Assembly: GCA_020445745.1 (NCBI GenBank)
Contig: JAGRGB010000216.1
Span: forward strand, 1 to 64,000
Reading direction: 5' to 3'
DNA: 64,000 nt
From: Rhodocyclaceae bacterium
GTDB lineage: Bacteria; Pseudomonadota; Gammaproteobacteria; Burkholderiales; Rhodocyclaceae
How positions within the stretch are numbered: position 1 is the first letter of the stretch; every line of letters begins with the position of its first letter. Below the pieces are notes generated by a model. The model searched no databases and had not been told where the DNA came from. It saw only the letters and a program-made list of their open reading frames with translations. Below are positions 53,000-61,019 of the stretch, one piece after another. The position numbers and the translations under genes are program-made.

Positions 53000-54091
53000 G
53001 TGTCGGCGACACTCCACGCATTAATCACCGCATTTCAGTCGCGACTGCGCTACGCGGCAGCCGTCGCAATGCTGGCTGTCGGCCTGGCGGCGAACGGGGC
53101 GCACGCTGCGGGTCCGCTGCCGGCGCTCGGAACGGTTCCCGATTCGGTCACCGTCTCCGGCGTGTCTTCCGGCGGCTACATGGCGGTCCAGTATCACGTT
53201 GCCCATTCGACGAGCGTCGCCGGTGCCGGCGTGGTGGCCGGCGGCCCCTACGATTGTGCCAGCGGCTCGATCTGGTTTGCGCTGACGCGCTGCATGACGC
53301 CACGATTCTGGAGTCCGCTGCCGGACGACGCCCGCTTCCGGCAGCGCGTCGTCGACAAGGCAAGGGCGGAGCTGATCGACCCGGTGGACGGTCTCGCCGA
53401 CGATCGCGCGTGGATCTTTTCGGGGGGACGGGACGAAACCGTCGAACGACCGGTGGTGGATGCGCTGGCGGCGCTGTACCGCGGCTTCCTGCGGCCGAGC
53501 GGAGTTCGCCTGGTAACCCTGGCATCGGCGGGTCACGCGATGATCACGGTGGCGGATCCCGGGGCCAACCCGTGTGGCACGTCGCAGCCGCCGTACCTCA
53601 ACCGCTGTGGCACGCTCGATGTCGCCGGTGAATTGCTGAACCACCTGCTCGGGCGGCTGGCGCCGCCGGCGGAACCGCCGCCGACAGCGCTGCGCTCGTT
53701 CGACCAGCGCCCCTACCTGGGGCCGAAACCTCTGGCAAGCGGCATGGCCGACGTCGGCTACCTGCTGGTGCCACCCGGCTGCGCGGAGGGGGGCTGCCGA
53801 GTCCACGTGGTGTTCCACGGCTGCCGCCAGACCACCGAGCAGATCGGCACCCGCTTCGTCGTCAATGCCGGCTATCTGGAGTGGGCGTGGACCAATCGCC
53901 TGGTGCTGCTGTTTCCCCAGGTTCGGCCGACCAATGGCTTCATCGGCGGCTTCGACTGGCTCTACAATCCTCGCGGCTGCTGGGACTGGTGGGGTTACAC
54001 CGACGGCCATTATGCGGAGCGTCGCGGCCGCCAGGTGGCGGCAGTTCATGCCATGCTGCAACGTCTCGCCGAGCCACCGATCAATCGTTAG
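53000..54091 (+). CDS. Secreted PHB-depolymerase-like esterase
   Basis: A 363-residue protein, GTG start at 53000. A signal peptide (YAAAVAMLAVGLAANGAHA) precedes the lipase box GVSSGGYMA with nucleophile S56, followed by ACAL-type elements such as GAGVVAGGPYDC. VFHGCRQTTEQIGTRFVVNAGYLEWA and the PQVRPTNGFIGGFDWLYNPRGCWDWWGY tail are typical of extracellular/periplasmic short-chain PHA depolymerases. It may hydrolyse polyhydroxybutyrate or other esters. Eight or so Cys suggest disulfides. Separate unit after the double terminator. Confidence 0.85.
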   Translation: MSATLHALITAFQSRLRYAAAVAMLAVGLAANGAHAAGPLPALGTVPDSVTVSGVSSGGYMAVQYHVAHSTSVAGAGVVAGGPYDCASGSIWFALTRCMTPRFWSPLPDDARFRQRVVDKARAELIDPVDGLADDRAWIFSGGRDETVERPVVDALAALYRGFLRPSGVRLVTLASAGHAMITVADPGANPCGTSQPPYLNRCGTLDVAGELLNHLLGRLAPPAEPPPTALRSFDQRPYLGPKPLASGMADVGYLLVPPGCAEGGCRVHVVFHGCRQTTEQIGTRFVVNAGYLEWAWTNRLVLLFPQVRPTNGFIGGFDWLYNPRGCWDWWGYTDGHYAERRGRQVAAVHAMLQRLAEPPINR

Positions 54092-54131
54092 GACCCGTAC
54101 TGTCAGCCGTGGCATCATGCGACGCTGATTC

Positions 54132-55169
54132 GTGATCAGATCCGCCGTGACCGTGTCAGAACGACTGTTCGATCCCCACGGCATCCTCGAAGTCGCGGAG
54201 GATGCCGACCTCGCGACCATCCGCCGAGCGTTTCGACGGCTGGCGATGCGCTGGCACCCGGACCGCAATCCGGATCCGGATGCCGCCGCGCGCTTTCGCG
54301 AGATCCGCGCCGCCTTCGACTGGCTGACCGGTGACCCGGCGGTCGACGAAGCCGGGGACGCCGACGACGCCTTCGACGATGGTGCCGGGGCTGCGCAAGC
54401 CGCTGCCGACCGCTACGACGAACTCGAGCTGGAACTGGCCGAGGCCATGCTCGGTTGCGACAAGCCGTTCGTGATCCGCCGCCAGCGGCCGTGCGATGTG
54501 TGCGACGGCTCCGGCAGCGTCGCGCTGACCCACACGCGGCTGTGCGCGGTGTGCCATGGCAGCGGCAAGGTACGCACCACCCACGGCCTCGAGAAATGCC
54601 ACATCTGCGGCGGCCGCGGCTATGTCCAGCGTGCCGAGTGCGAACGCTGTGCCGGCAGCGGCGAGATCGTCGCCGATCGAACCGTCAACATCCATGTCGG
54701 TGCCGGCATGCTGCCGGGAGAAGTGCTGCGCCTCAAGGGTCTCGGCCACGAAACCGCGTCCGGCGCCACCGGCACCCTGTTCCTGACCATCCGGCTGGCC
54801 GAAGACGGCCTGTTCCGCCTCGCGGGCCGCGACATCCTCGTCACCCAGCCGGTCAGCGTGTTGCGCCTGATCGCCGGTGGCCGGCTGTCGATCGCGGCGC
54901 CACTCGGGCCGATGCTGATCGACCTCGAGCCGGGGCAGGTCGCCGGCAGGGAAATGCGGCTGAGCGGCAAGGGTTACCCGGGGCGGGGCGGATCGCTCGA
55001 CGATGCCGGCGACCTGGTGGTGACCCTCGAGGCGAGTCTGCCGGCGGCACTGGACGACGCCCAGAGGCGCACCCTGTCCCGGCTCGAGGACCAGCTGCAG
55101 CGTGACCGCGCCGGCCATTTTCCCGCGCTGGACGCATGGTGGCAGGCCTATCTCGCCAGCCGCCGTTGA
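54132..55169 (+). CDS. DnaJ/Hsp40 paralogue without Gly/Phe region
   Basis: A 345-residue J-protein. J domain: DPHGILEVAEDADLATIRRAFRRLAMRWHPDRNPDPDAAARF with the HPD triad. The usual Gly/Phe linker is replaced by an acidic Asp/Ala stretch (about residues 72-98). Four zinc-finger repeats follow: CDVCDGSG, CAVCHGSG, CHICGGRG and CERCAGSG, then the substrate-binding sheets (GAGMLPGEVLRLKGLGHET). It stimulates Hsp70 ATPase; the altered linker suggests a special role rather than the main DnaJ. Start is GTG at 54132 or a later GTG. Confidence 0.87.
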   Translation: MIRSAVTVSERLFDPHGILEVAEDADLATIRRAFRRLAMRWHPDRNPDPDAAARFREIRAAFDWLTGDPAVDEAGDADDAFDDGAGAAQAAADRYDELELELAEAMLGCDKPFVIRRQRPCDVCDGSGSVALTHTRLCAVCHGSGKVRTTHGLEKCHICGGRGYVQRAECERCAGSGEIVADRTVNIHVGAGMLPGEVLRLKGLGHETASGATGTLFLTIRLAEDGLFRLAGRDILVTQPVSVLRLIAGGRLSIAAPLGPMLIDLEPGQVAGREMRLSGKGYPGRGGSLDDAGDLVVTLEASLPAALDDAQRRTLSRLEDQLQRDRAGHFPALDAWWQAYLASRR

Positions 55170-55173
55170 GGGC

Positions 55174-55587
55174 TCAATCCGGATCGCCGGTGCCGAAGTG
55201 ATGGATCTGGCGTCGCGCCTTCTTGGTGGGACGGCCGCGAAGATCGCTGCCCGGCGCCGGCGCGAGCCGGCGGGTTTCGCGCTCGGCGGCTCGACGCGCC
55301 TCGCTTTCGGCGGTCTCGCGGTAAAGGTCGCGCGCCTCGGCGGCAGGGCGGCGATAGGGATTGATGGCGAGCACGTCGATGCACCAGCGGGTGGTGCCGA
55401 CCGCGATGTCGAGCCGGTCTCCAGGTCGGATCTCGCGGGCCGGCTTGACCGCGGAGCCATTGACGCGGACATGACCAGCCTCGACCGCCTGGCAGGCCAG
55501 CGAACGGGTCTTGAAGAAGCGGGCTGCCCACAGCCACTTGTCGAGGCGAAGCCGCGCTTCCGGGCGGGTGTCGATGCCAGTGCTCAC
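55174..55587 (-). CDS. hslR: S4-domain RNA-binding protein, Hsp15 family
   Basis: A 137-residue protein starting at the GTG at 55587; the frame above it is unlikely. The S4 domain reads RLRLDKWLWAARFFKTRSLACQAVEAGHVRVNGSAVKPAREIRPGDRLDI. This matches Hsp15, which binds free 50S subunits carrying nascent chains in heat stress. A basic C-terminal tail (RGRPTKKARRQIHHF) is also typical. Convergent with dnaJ-like gene by 5 bp. Confidence 0.88.
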   Translation of the reverse strand: MSTGIDTRPEARLRLDKWLWAARFFKTRSLACQAVEAGHVRVNGSAVKPAREIRPGDRLDIAVGTTRWCIDVLAINPYRRPAAEARDLYRETAESEARRAAERETRRLAPAPGSDLRGRPTKKARRQIHHFGTGDPD

Positions 55588-55654
55588 AGGGCGGGGAGGT
55601 GGACTCGGGGACGTCGATTGTCGAGCAGCGCCGCGCTCGCCGCAAGGAGCCGCC

Positions 55655-56431
55655 TCAGCGCTCGACGAAGGCGCGCTCGATGACGTAGTCGCCGGGTGTG
55701 CCGATGCGGGGCGAGATCTCGAAGCCAAACGCATCGAGCAGCACGCGGCACTCGTCGAGCATTGCCGGGCTGCCGCAGATCATCGCCCGGTCCACAGCCG
55801 GATCGAGCGGCGCCAGGCCGATGTCCTCGAACAGCCTGCCGCTGCGAATCAGTTCGGTCAGGCGGCCACGATTGCGGAACGGCTCGCGGGTCACGGTCGG
55901 GTAGTAGACAAGCTTGGGGCCGACATCCTCGCCGAAGTACTCGTTGGCCGGCAGATCGCGCGTCAGGGTCTCGGCGTAGGCCAATTCCGAGACCTGTCGC
56001 ACACCGTGCACCAGCACCACCTTGTCGAAGCGCTCGTAGAGTTCCGGGTCATGGACAATGCTCATGAATGGCGCCAGGCCGGTACCGGTGGACAGCAGGT
56101 AGAGATTTCTTCCGGGGCGCACATCATGCAGCACCAGGGTGCCGGTGGGCTTCTTGCCGACGACGATCTCGTCACCGGCTTTCAGGTGCTGGAGGCGGGA
56201 GGTCAGCGGCCCATCGGCCACCTTGATGCTGAAGAATTCGAGATGATCCTCGTAGTTGGGGCTGGCGATCGAATAGGCCCGGGTCAGCGGACGCCCGTCC
56301 ACTTCGAGGCCGATCATCACGAACTGACCGTTCTCGAAGCGCAGGCCCGGGTCGCGGGTCGTGCGAAAGCTGAACAGGGATTCGTTCCAGTGATGGACGT
56401 GCAGGACACGCTGGGTGCTGAGGTTGCTCAT
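55655..56431 (-). CDS. fpr: Ferredoxin/flavodoxin-NADP+ reductase
   Basis: A 258-residue FAD enzyme, start at 56431 (MSNLSTQRVLHVHHW). FAD binding is shown by RAYSIASPNYEDHLEFFSIKV, and NADP binding by LLSTGTGLAPFMSIV, with MICGSPAMLDECRVLL and the aromatic-poor C terminus VIERAFVER of the bacterial class (subclass II). It exchanges electrons between NADPH and ferredoxin or flavodoxin. A FinR-like LysR gene is divergent at about 100 bp, as in pseudomonads, where FinR activates fpr on redox stress. Confidence 0.93.
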   Translation of the reverse strand: MSNLSTQRVLHVHHWNESLFSFRTTRDPGLRFENGQFVMIGLEVDGRPLTRAYSIASPNYEDHLEFFSIKVADGPLTSRLQHLKAGDEIVVGKKPTGTLVLHDVRPGRNLYLLSTGTGLAPFMSIVHDPELYERFDKVVLVHGVRQVSELAYAETLTRDLPANEYFGEDVGPKLVYYPTVTREPFRNRGRLTELIRSGRLFEDIGLAPLDPAVDRAMICGSPAMLDECRVLLDAFGFEISPRIGTPGDYVIERAFVER

Positions 56432-56497
56432 GCCGCGCCTTCGTTGAATTGTTGCGATCCGGTGCATTGTAGGCGGCAGCGCTTTAGCTGAAAAATG

Positions 56498-56519
56498 GAT
56501 AATATGTGTAAATATCATC
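56498..56519. promoter_or_regulatory. Imperfect dyad in the fpr/finR intergenic region
   Basis: GATAATAT (56498-56505) and ATATCATC (56512-56519), six-base spacer, one mismatched pair. It sits 12 bases before the LysR start in an AT-rich patch and is a candidate FinR-type binding site for control of both genes. Confidence 0.45.
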
Positions 56520-56531
56520 AATAATTGCGAT

Positions 56532-57509
56532 ATGCGCTTCAGCTTCCGGCAGATCGAGGTGTTCGTCGCCATAGCGCGCGCCGAGAACGTGTCGCAGGCC
56601 GCCCGCTCGCTGGCGATGTCCCAGTCGGCGGCCAGCTCCGCGCTGTCCGAACTCGAACGCCAGTTCGACCGCCCGCTGTTCGACCGGGTCGGGAAATCGG
56701 TGCTGCTCAACGAGACCGGCCGCCTGTTGCTGCCCCGTGCCGTCGAACTGCTCGATCGCGCCGGCGAGCTCGAGGCCCTGCTGCGCGGCCGCACGGTGTT
56801 CGGCGCCATCCGGCTGGGTGCAACGCTGACCATCGGCAACTATCTGGCCACGCTGATCGTCGCCGAGTATCTGCGTCTCCACCCGGAATGCCGGGCTCGG
56901 CTGGAGGTGCACAACACTGCGCGCATCGTCGAGCAATTGCAGCGCTTCGAACTCGATCTGGGCCTGATCGAGGGACAGTGCCGTGCGCCGGAACTCGCGG
57001 TGGAGCGCTGGATCGCCGACGAACTGGTGGTCTTCTGCGCACCGTCGCACCGCCTGGCCGGACGGGGTGATGTCGCCATCGAGGAATTGGCGGACGAGGC
57101 ATGGATACTGCGGGAGCGCGGCTCCGGAACCCGCGAGACCTTCGACCACGCGATCCGGCACGTCGACGCCACGCCGGCGGTGAGGCTCGAGCTCGAGCAT
57201 ACCGAGGCGATCAAGCGCGCGGTCGAGTCGGGACTCGGCCTGGGCTGCATCTCGCGGCTCGCCCTGAAGGACGCGTTCCGGCGCCGCACTCTGGCGCCGA
57301 TCGAGGTGCCCGGGCTCGATCTCGCGCGCCATTTTCACTTCGTGTGGCACCGCCAGAAGTACCAGAGCGAGGCGACCCGCGCCTTTCTCGGGCTTTGCCG
57401 TAGCTTCTCCGACGGAGCGGCTCGCAGTGACCAGATCGCGGTGACGAGCGTCCCGGAGGGGCGCGATGATCAACCCCTGGCGCGCGATTCCGACGACAGA
57501 TTGCGGTAG
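56532..57509 (+). CDS. finR: LysR-family regulator, FinR-like, divergent from fpr
   Basis: A 325-residue LTTR. MRFSFRQIEVFVAIARAENVSQAARSLAMSQSAASSALSELERQFD matches the N terminus of FinR-type regulators found divergent from fpr. The effector domain contains GAIRLGATLTIGNYLATLIV and AVESGLGLGCISRLALKDAF. Its length is slightly greater than usual because of a polar tail. It probably controls fpr in response to oxidative stress. The 3' end overlaps the convergent GGDEF/EAL gene by 40 bp. Confidence 0.82.
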   Translation: MRFSFRQIEVFVAIARAENVSQAARSLAMSQSAASSALSELERQFDRPLFDRVGKSVLLNETGRLLLPRAVELLDRAGELEALLRGRTVFGAIRLGATLTIGNYLATLIVAEYLRLHPECRARLEVHNTARIVEQLQRFELDLGLIEGQCRAPELAVERWIADELVVFCAPSHRLAGRGDVAIEELADEAWILRERGSGTRETFDHAIRHVDATPAVRLELEHTEAIKRAVESGLGLGCISRLALKDAFRRRTLAPIEVPGLDLARHFHFVWHRQKYQSEATRAFLGLCRSFSDGAARSDQIAVTSVPEGRDDQPLARDSDDRLR

Positions 57510-60500
57510 CGCCAGCAGGCGCGCGTCCATTCCGGCGGATTTCGCCACTCGGCCATCCAGTCGGACAACTCGTCCGCCCGCAGGGCGCCCGCGATGGCAT
57601 AGCCCTGGCCGTGGGTGGCACCGAGCAGGATCAGCGCCTCGCCATGCTCGATCGATTCGACGCCCTCGGCGATCGCCGTGCGGCCGAACACCCGGGTCAG
57701 GCCCAGCACCCCTTCGACGATCGCGCGGTGCTCCGGATCGTCCAGGATGTCGCGCACGAAGGACTGGTCGATCTTCAGTGTCGCCGCCGGCAGGTGCTTG
57801 AGGTAGGTCAGCGAGGCGTAGCCGGTGCCGAAGTCGTCGAGCGCGAAGCTCACACCGCGCCGGGCACAGCGCTCCATCAGCTCGACCACGCGGGGCAGGT
57901 CGGCGAGCGCCGCGGACTCGAGGATCTCCACCTCGAGCAGATGCGGCGGGAATCCGGGGAGGGCTTCGAGCAGCGCCTCGACCGTGGACGCGAATTCGGC
58001 CCCGAGGATCTGGCCCGCGGTGACATTCACCGACACCGGAATCGAGCGGCCCGCGGCATGCCATTGGGCGGCCTGCGCCATCGCCGTTTCCAGGCACCAT
58101 TCGCCGATCGACACCAGCAGGTCCTCGTCGTTGATGCGCGAGATGAAATCGGCCGGCATCAGCAGGCCGCGCTCGGCGTGCTGCCAGCGCAACAACGCCT
58201 CGACGCCGATCACCTTGCCGTCCGAGAACCGCACCTTGGGCTGGTAATGCAGGCGCAACTCGCCCTTTTCGAGTGCCGCCCGCACTTCGCTGACCGCCCG
58301 GCGATGGATGCTGAGTCGCCGGTCCTGCTCGGTGTCGAACAGGTGGCAGGCGTCGCGGCCACCCTGTTTCGCCGAGTAGAGGGCCTGATCGGCGTGGCGC
58401 AGCAGGGTGTCGGGATCGCCGCCATCGAACGGATAGAGGGTGGCCCCAACCGATGCGGTCAGACGCACGACGCCCGCGGGCCGCTCGAACGGCAGGCGCA
58501 GGCGGGCGAGAAAATCGCCGACCCGGTGATCGCAATGTTCGGGAGATTCGATGCCCGCCAGCAGCAGCACGAACTCGTCGCCACCCATCCGGGCCAGGGT
58601 GTCGCCGGGCTGCAGGCAGGATTCGAGGCGCTCGGCGACCTCGATCAGCAGCTTGTCGCCTTCCTCCGCGCCCCAGCGTTCGTTGATCGGCTTGAAGTGA
58701 TCGATGTCGAGCATGCACACCGCCAGCAACTGGTTGTTGCGCTGGGCCATCGCGATCGCGAGGCCCATCAGCTCGGTGAGCTGCAAGCGGTTGGGCAGTC
58801 GCGTCAGGCCATCGTGGCGGTTCAGGTGGGCGAGCTGCTGCTGGCTGTCCCGCAGCTCGGAGATGTCGTGGGTGAAGCCGATGTAGTAGCTGGTCTGACC
58901 GTCGCGATCGAGGATCGATACGATCCTGGTCTGCTGCACGAAGACACTGCCGTCCGCGCGCCGGTTGCTCAGTTCGCCCTGCCACATGCCCTCGTCGAGC
59001 ACCTGCGACCACATCTCGCGATAGAAAGCCGCATCCTGGTGCCCGGAGGAGAGGATCCGCGGATTGGCGCCGATCAGCTCCTTGCGCGAATAGCCGGTCG
59101 CCGCGCAGTAGGCATCATTGACGTCGATGATGCTGGCGTCGGCGTCGGTGACGAGAATGCCTTCCGGCGCGTCGGTGAACACCCGCCCCCACAGCGCCAG
59201 CTTGTCCTCGATCTGGCGCAGCGCGGTGATGTCGGTCTGGCTCAGCACCATGCGCAGAGGCCGACCTTCGTCGCTGCGGGCGACCAGACGTCCGCGCTCG
59301 CGCATCCAGACAAAGTCGCCGCCCCGCCGGCGCATGCGATGCTCGCTGCGATAGGTGGAGCTGAGACCGGAGACGTGGCGCTCGAGCTCCTGCCGGCAGC
59401 GACCCAGGTCGGACGGATGGACCAGCGCCTCCCACGCCTCGAGTCCGTCGTCGAGTTCGCCGGGGCCGTAACCGAGTTGCTGCAGCCATCGGCGCGAATA
59501 GTGCATGCGGCCTGCCGCCACGTCCCACTCGCGGACACCGAAGTCGGCGTCCTCGAGCGCCGCCCGCATGCGCGCGAGCTGGCGTTCGCGCGCATCGCGC
59601 CGCTGATGTCGGTCGCTGACGTCGGTGATCAAGAGTCCGGCCTCGCCGCGGCCGACGCCGAACAGCTGCAGGTCGAGTCGCCGCGGACCGCTGGCGGTGT
59701 CGACCGCCAACTCCGATGCATGCCACGGCGCGTCACTGCCGTCGAGTTCGCACAGCGCCTGCTCGAGCCCGGGCAGGGTCAGCGCGGCCTGGTCCTGGTC
59801 GCCGCCGATTGCCGGCGGGAGCAGCGTCCGGGCATGTCGATTGACGGCAAACGGGCGGATCAGGCCGTTGCGGTCGCGGTCGAAGCAGACGACTCCGATC
59901 GGCGCCCTGTCCAGCAACTGGCCGAAACGCTGTTCGGCCCGCCGGCACTGACGGCACGCCAGCTGCAGCGCAACGCAGGCGGCGCCCAGCAATGCGATCA
60001 CGGACGCGGTGCGCTGTGCCGCGCTGCGCCACGGGGCGAGGTATTCGTCGCGGCTCTCCGACACGCTGACGATCAGCGGGTGGTGATCGACCCAGCGTAC
60101 CGCAGCATTGCGCGTCTTGCCGTCGAGCGGCGAGTCCTCGATCAGTCCCAGTTCCTGCTGCTTCCCCTCGAGCAAAGGCGTCAGCTGCGGCACATCCACC
60201 CGGACACCGATCTTGCTTTCGATGAACGGGTGGCGCAGCAGCAGCGTGCTCTGCCGGTTCCACACCGCGATCGACGCGCCAGCGGGCAGGCCCAGCGCTC
60301 GATAGAAGCTCAGGAAGGTGTTCTCGAGGCCGACATGTGCCGCCAGCACGCCGATCAACGCGCCGTCGTCGTCGCGCAGTGCACGGGCGAGGAGCAGGCC
60401 CCAGCGACCGCTCTGGCGGCCCCTGACGGTGGTCGCGATGATGTCCGCGGCGGGATCCCGGCGCAGCCGTTCGAAATAGGGTTCGCCCTTCATCGAGCCC

Positions 60501-60865
60501 CGCACGGCGGTTTCGCCGGAACTGGTGAGCAGCGTGCCGTCCGAGCGCGCGAGCAACAGATCGTCTACTGCCGAGGTGCGCGATACCGCGGTCTTGAGCA
60601 CCGAATGGGCGGCGGCGACGGCATCCTGATCGTCGGCTGCCGGCACCGCACCGCCGAGTTCGTCGGCACTCGTGGCGAGCATCAGTTCGGTGACGTCCAT
60701 CACGCTGCCGACGTGCTTGCCGACCAGCCTGGCCAGCGCCATCACGCGCTCCGCGGCCTCGCGGTCGAGTCGGTCGTTCTCATGCACCAGTCCGGCAACC
60801 AGCCACGCCGATATCAGGCCGGTGCAGATCCAGCAGATCGTGACAAGCAGTGCGGGGCGTTTCAT
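57470..60865 (-). CDS. Membrane-bound PAS-GGDEF-EAL protein (c-di-GMP cyclase/phosphodiesterase)
   Basis: A 1131-residue sensor. Helix 1 (residues about 5-27), a large periplasmic Cache-type domain, helix 2 (near 288-305), then PAS domains (a first near 315-415, then one with WLQQLGYGPGELDDGLEAWEALVHP and one with TDAPEGILVTDADASIIDVN). The GGDEF domain keeps GGDEF (761-765). The EAL domain has EAL at 889-891, DDFGTGYASL, LKIDQSFV and AEGVES. Both active sites look intact, so it can make and degrade c-di-GMP. Ligand for the sensor is unknown; no partner gene is adjacent. Confidence 0.93.
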   Translation of the reverse strand: MKRPALLVTICWICTGLISAWLVAGLVHENDRLDREAAERVMALARLVGKHVGSVMDVTELMLATSADELGGAVPAADDQDAVAAAHSVLKTAVSRTSAVDDLLLARSDGTLLTSSGETAVRGSMKGEPYFERLRRDPAADIIATTVRGRQSGRWGLLLARALRDDDGALIGVLAAHVGLENTFLSFYRALGLPAGASIAVWNRQSTLLLRHPFIESKIGVRVDVPQLTPLLEGKQQELGLIEDSPLDGKTRNAAVRWVDHHPLIVSVSESRDEYLAPWRSAAQRTASVIALLGAACVALQLACRQCRRAEQRFGQLLDRAPIGVVCFDRDRNGLIRPFAVNRHARTLLPPAIGGDQDQAALTLPGLEQALCELDGSDAPWHASELAVDTASGPRRLDLQLFGVGRGEAGLLITDVSDRHQRRDARERQLARMRAALEDADFGVREWDVAAGRMHYSRRWLQQLGYGPGELDDGLEAWEALVHPSDLGRCRQELERHVSGLSSTYRSEHRMRRRGGDFVWMRERGRLVARSDEGRPLRMVLSQTDITALRQIEDKLALWGRVFTDAPEGILVTDADASIIDVNDAYCAATGYSRKELIGANPRILSSGHQDAAFYREMWSQVLDEGMWQGELSNRRADGSVFVQQTRIVSILDRDGQTSYYIGFTHDISELRDSQQQLAHLNRHDGLTRLPNRLQLTELMGLAIAMAQRNNQLLAVCMLDIDHFKPINERWGAEEGDKLLIEVAERLESCLQPGDTLARMGGDEFVLLLAGIESPEHCDHRVGDFLARLRLPFERPAGVVRLTASVGATLYPFDGGDPDTLLRHADQALYSAKQGGRDACHLFDTEQDRRLSIHRRAVSEVRAALEKGELRLHYQPKVRFSDGKVIGVEALLRWQHAERGLLMPADFISRINDEDLLVSIGEWCLETAMAQAAQWHAAGRSIPVSVNVTAGQILGAEFASTVEALLEALPGFPPHLLEVEILESAALADLPRVVELMERCARRGVSFALDDFGTGYASLTYLKHLPAATLKIDQSFVRDILDDPEHRAIVEGVLGLTRVFGRTAIAEGVESIEHGEALILLGATHGQGYAIAGALRADELSDWMAEWRNPPEWTRACWRYRNLSSESRARG

Positions 60866-61019
60866 CGATGCGTCATGGCCACCAGTTCCGTCCGGGGCTC
60901 GGTCCTCGGCTGCGACTCCTCCGGCCTCTAGCGAATACGCTTGCCGGCACGACGCAAGTCAGGGCGACCGCCAGGCCGGCCCACGGATCACGGTTTGCGG
61001 CGGTGCCGCAGGCCGCCAT

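Noticed and set aside
57611..60931. Long plus-strand frame antisense to the GGDEF/EAL gene
   Set aside because: Same artefact; the minus strand has complete GGDEF and EAL motifs.
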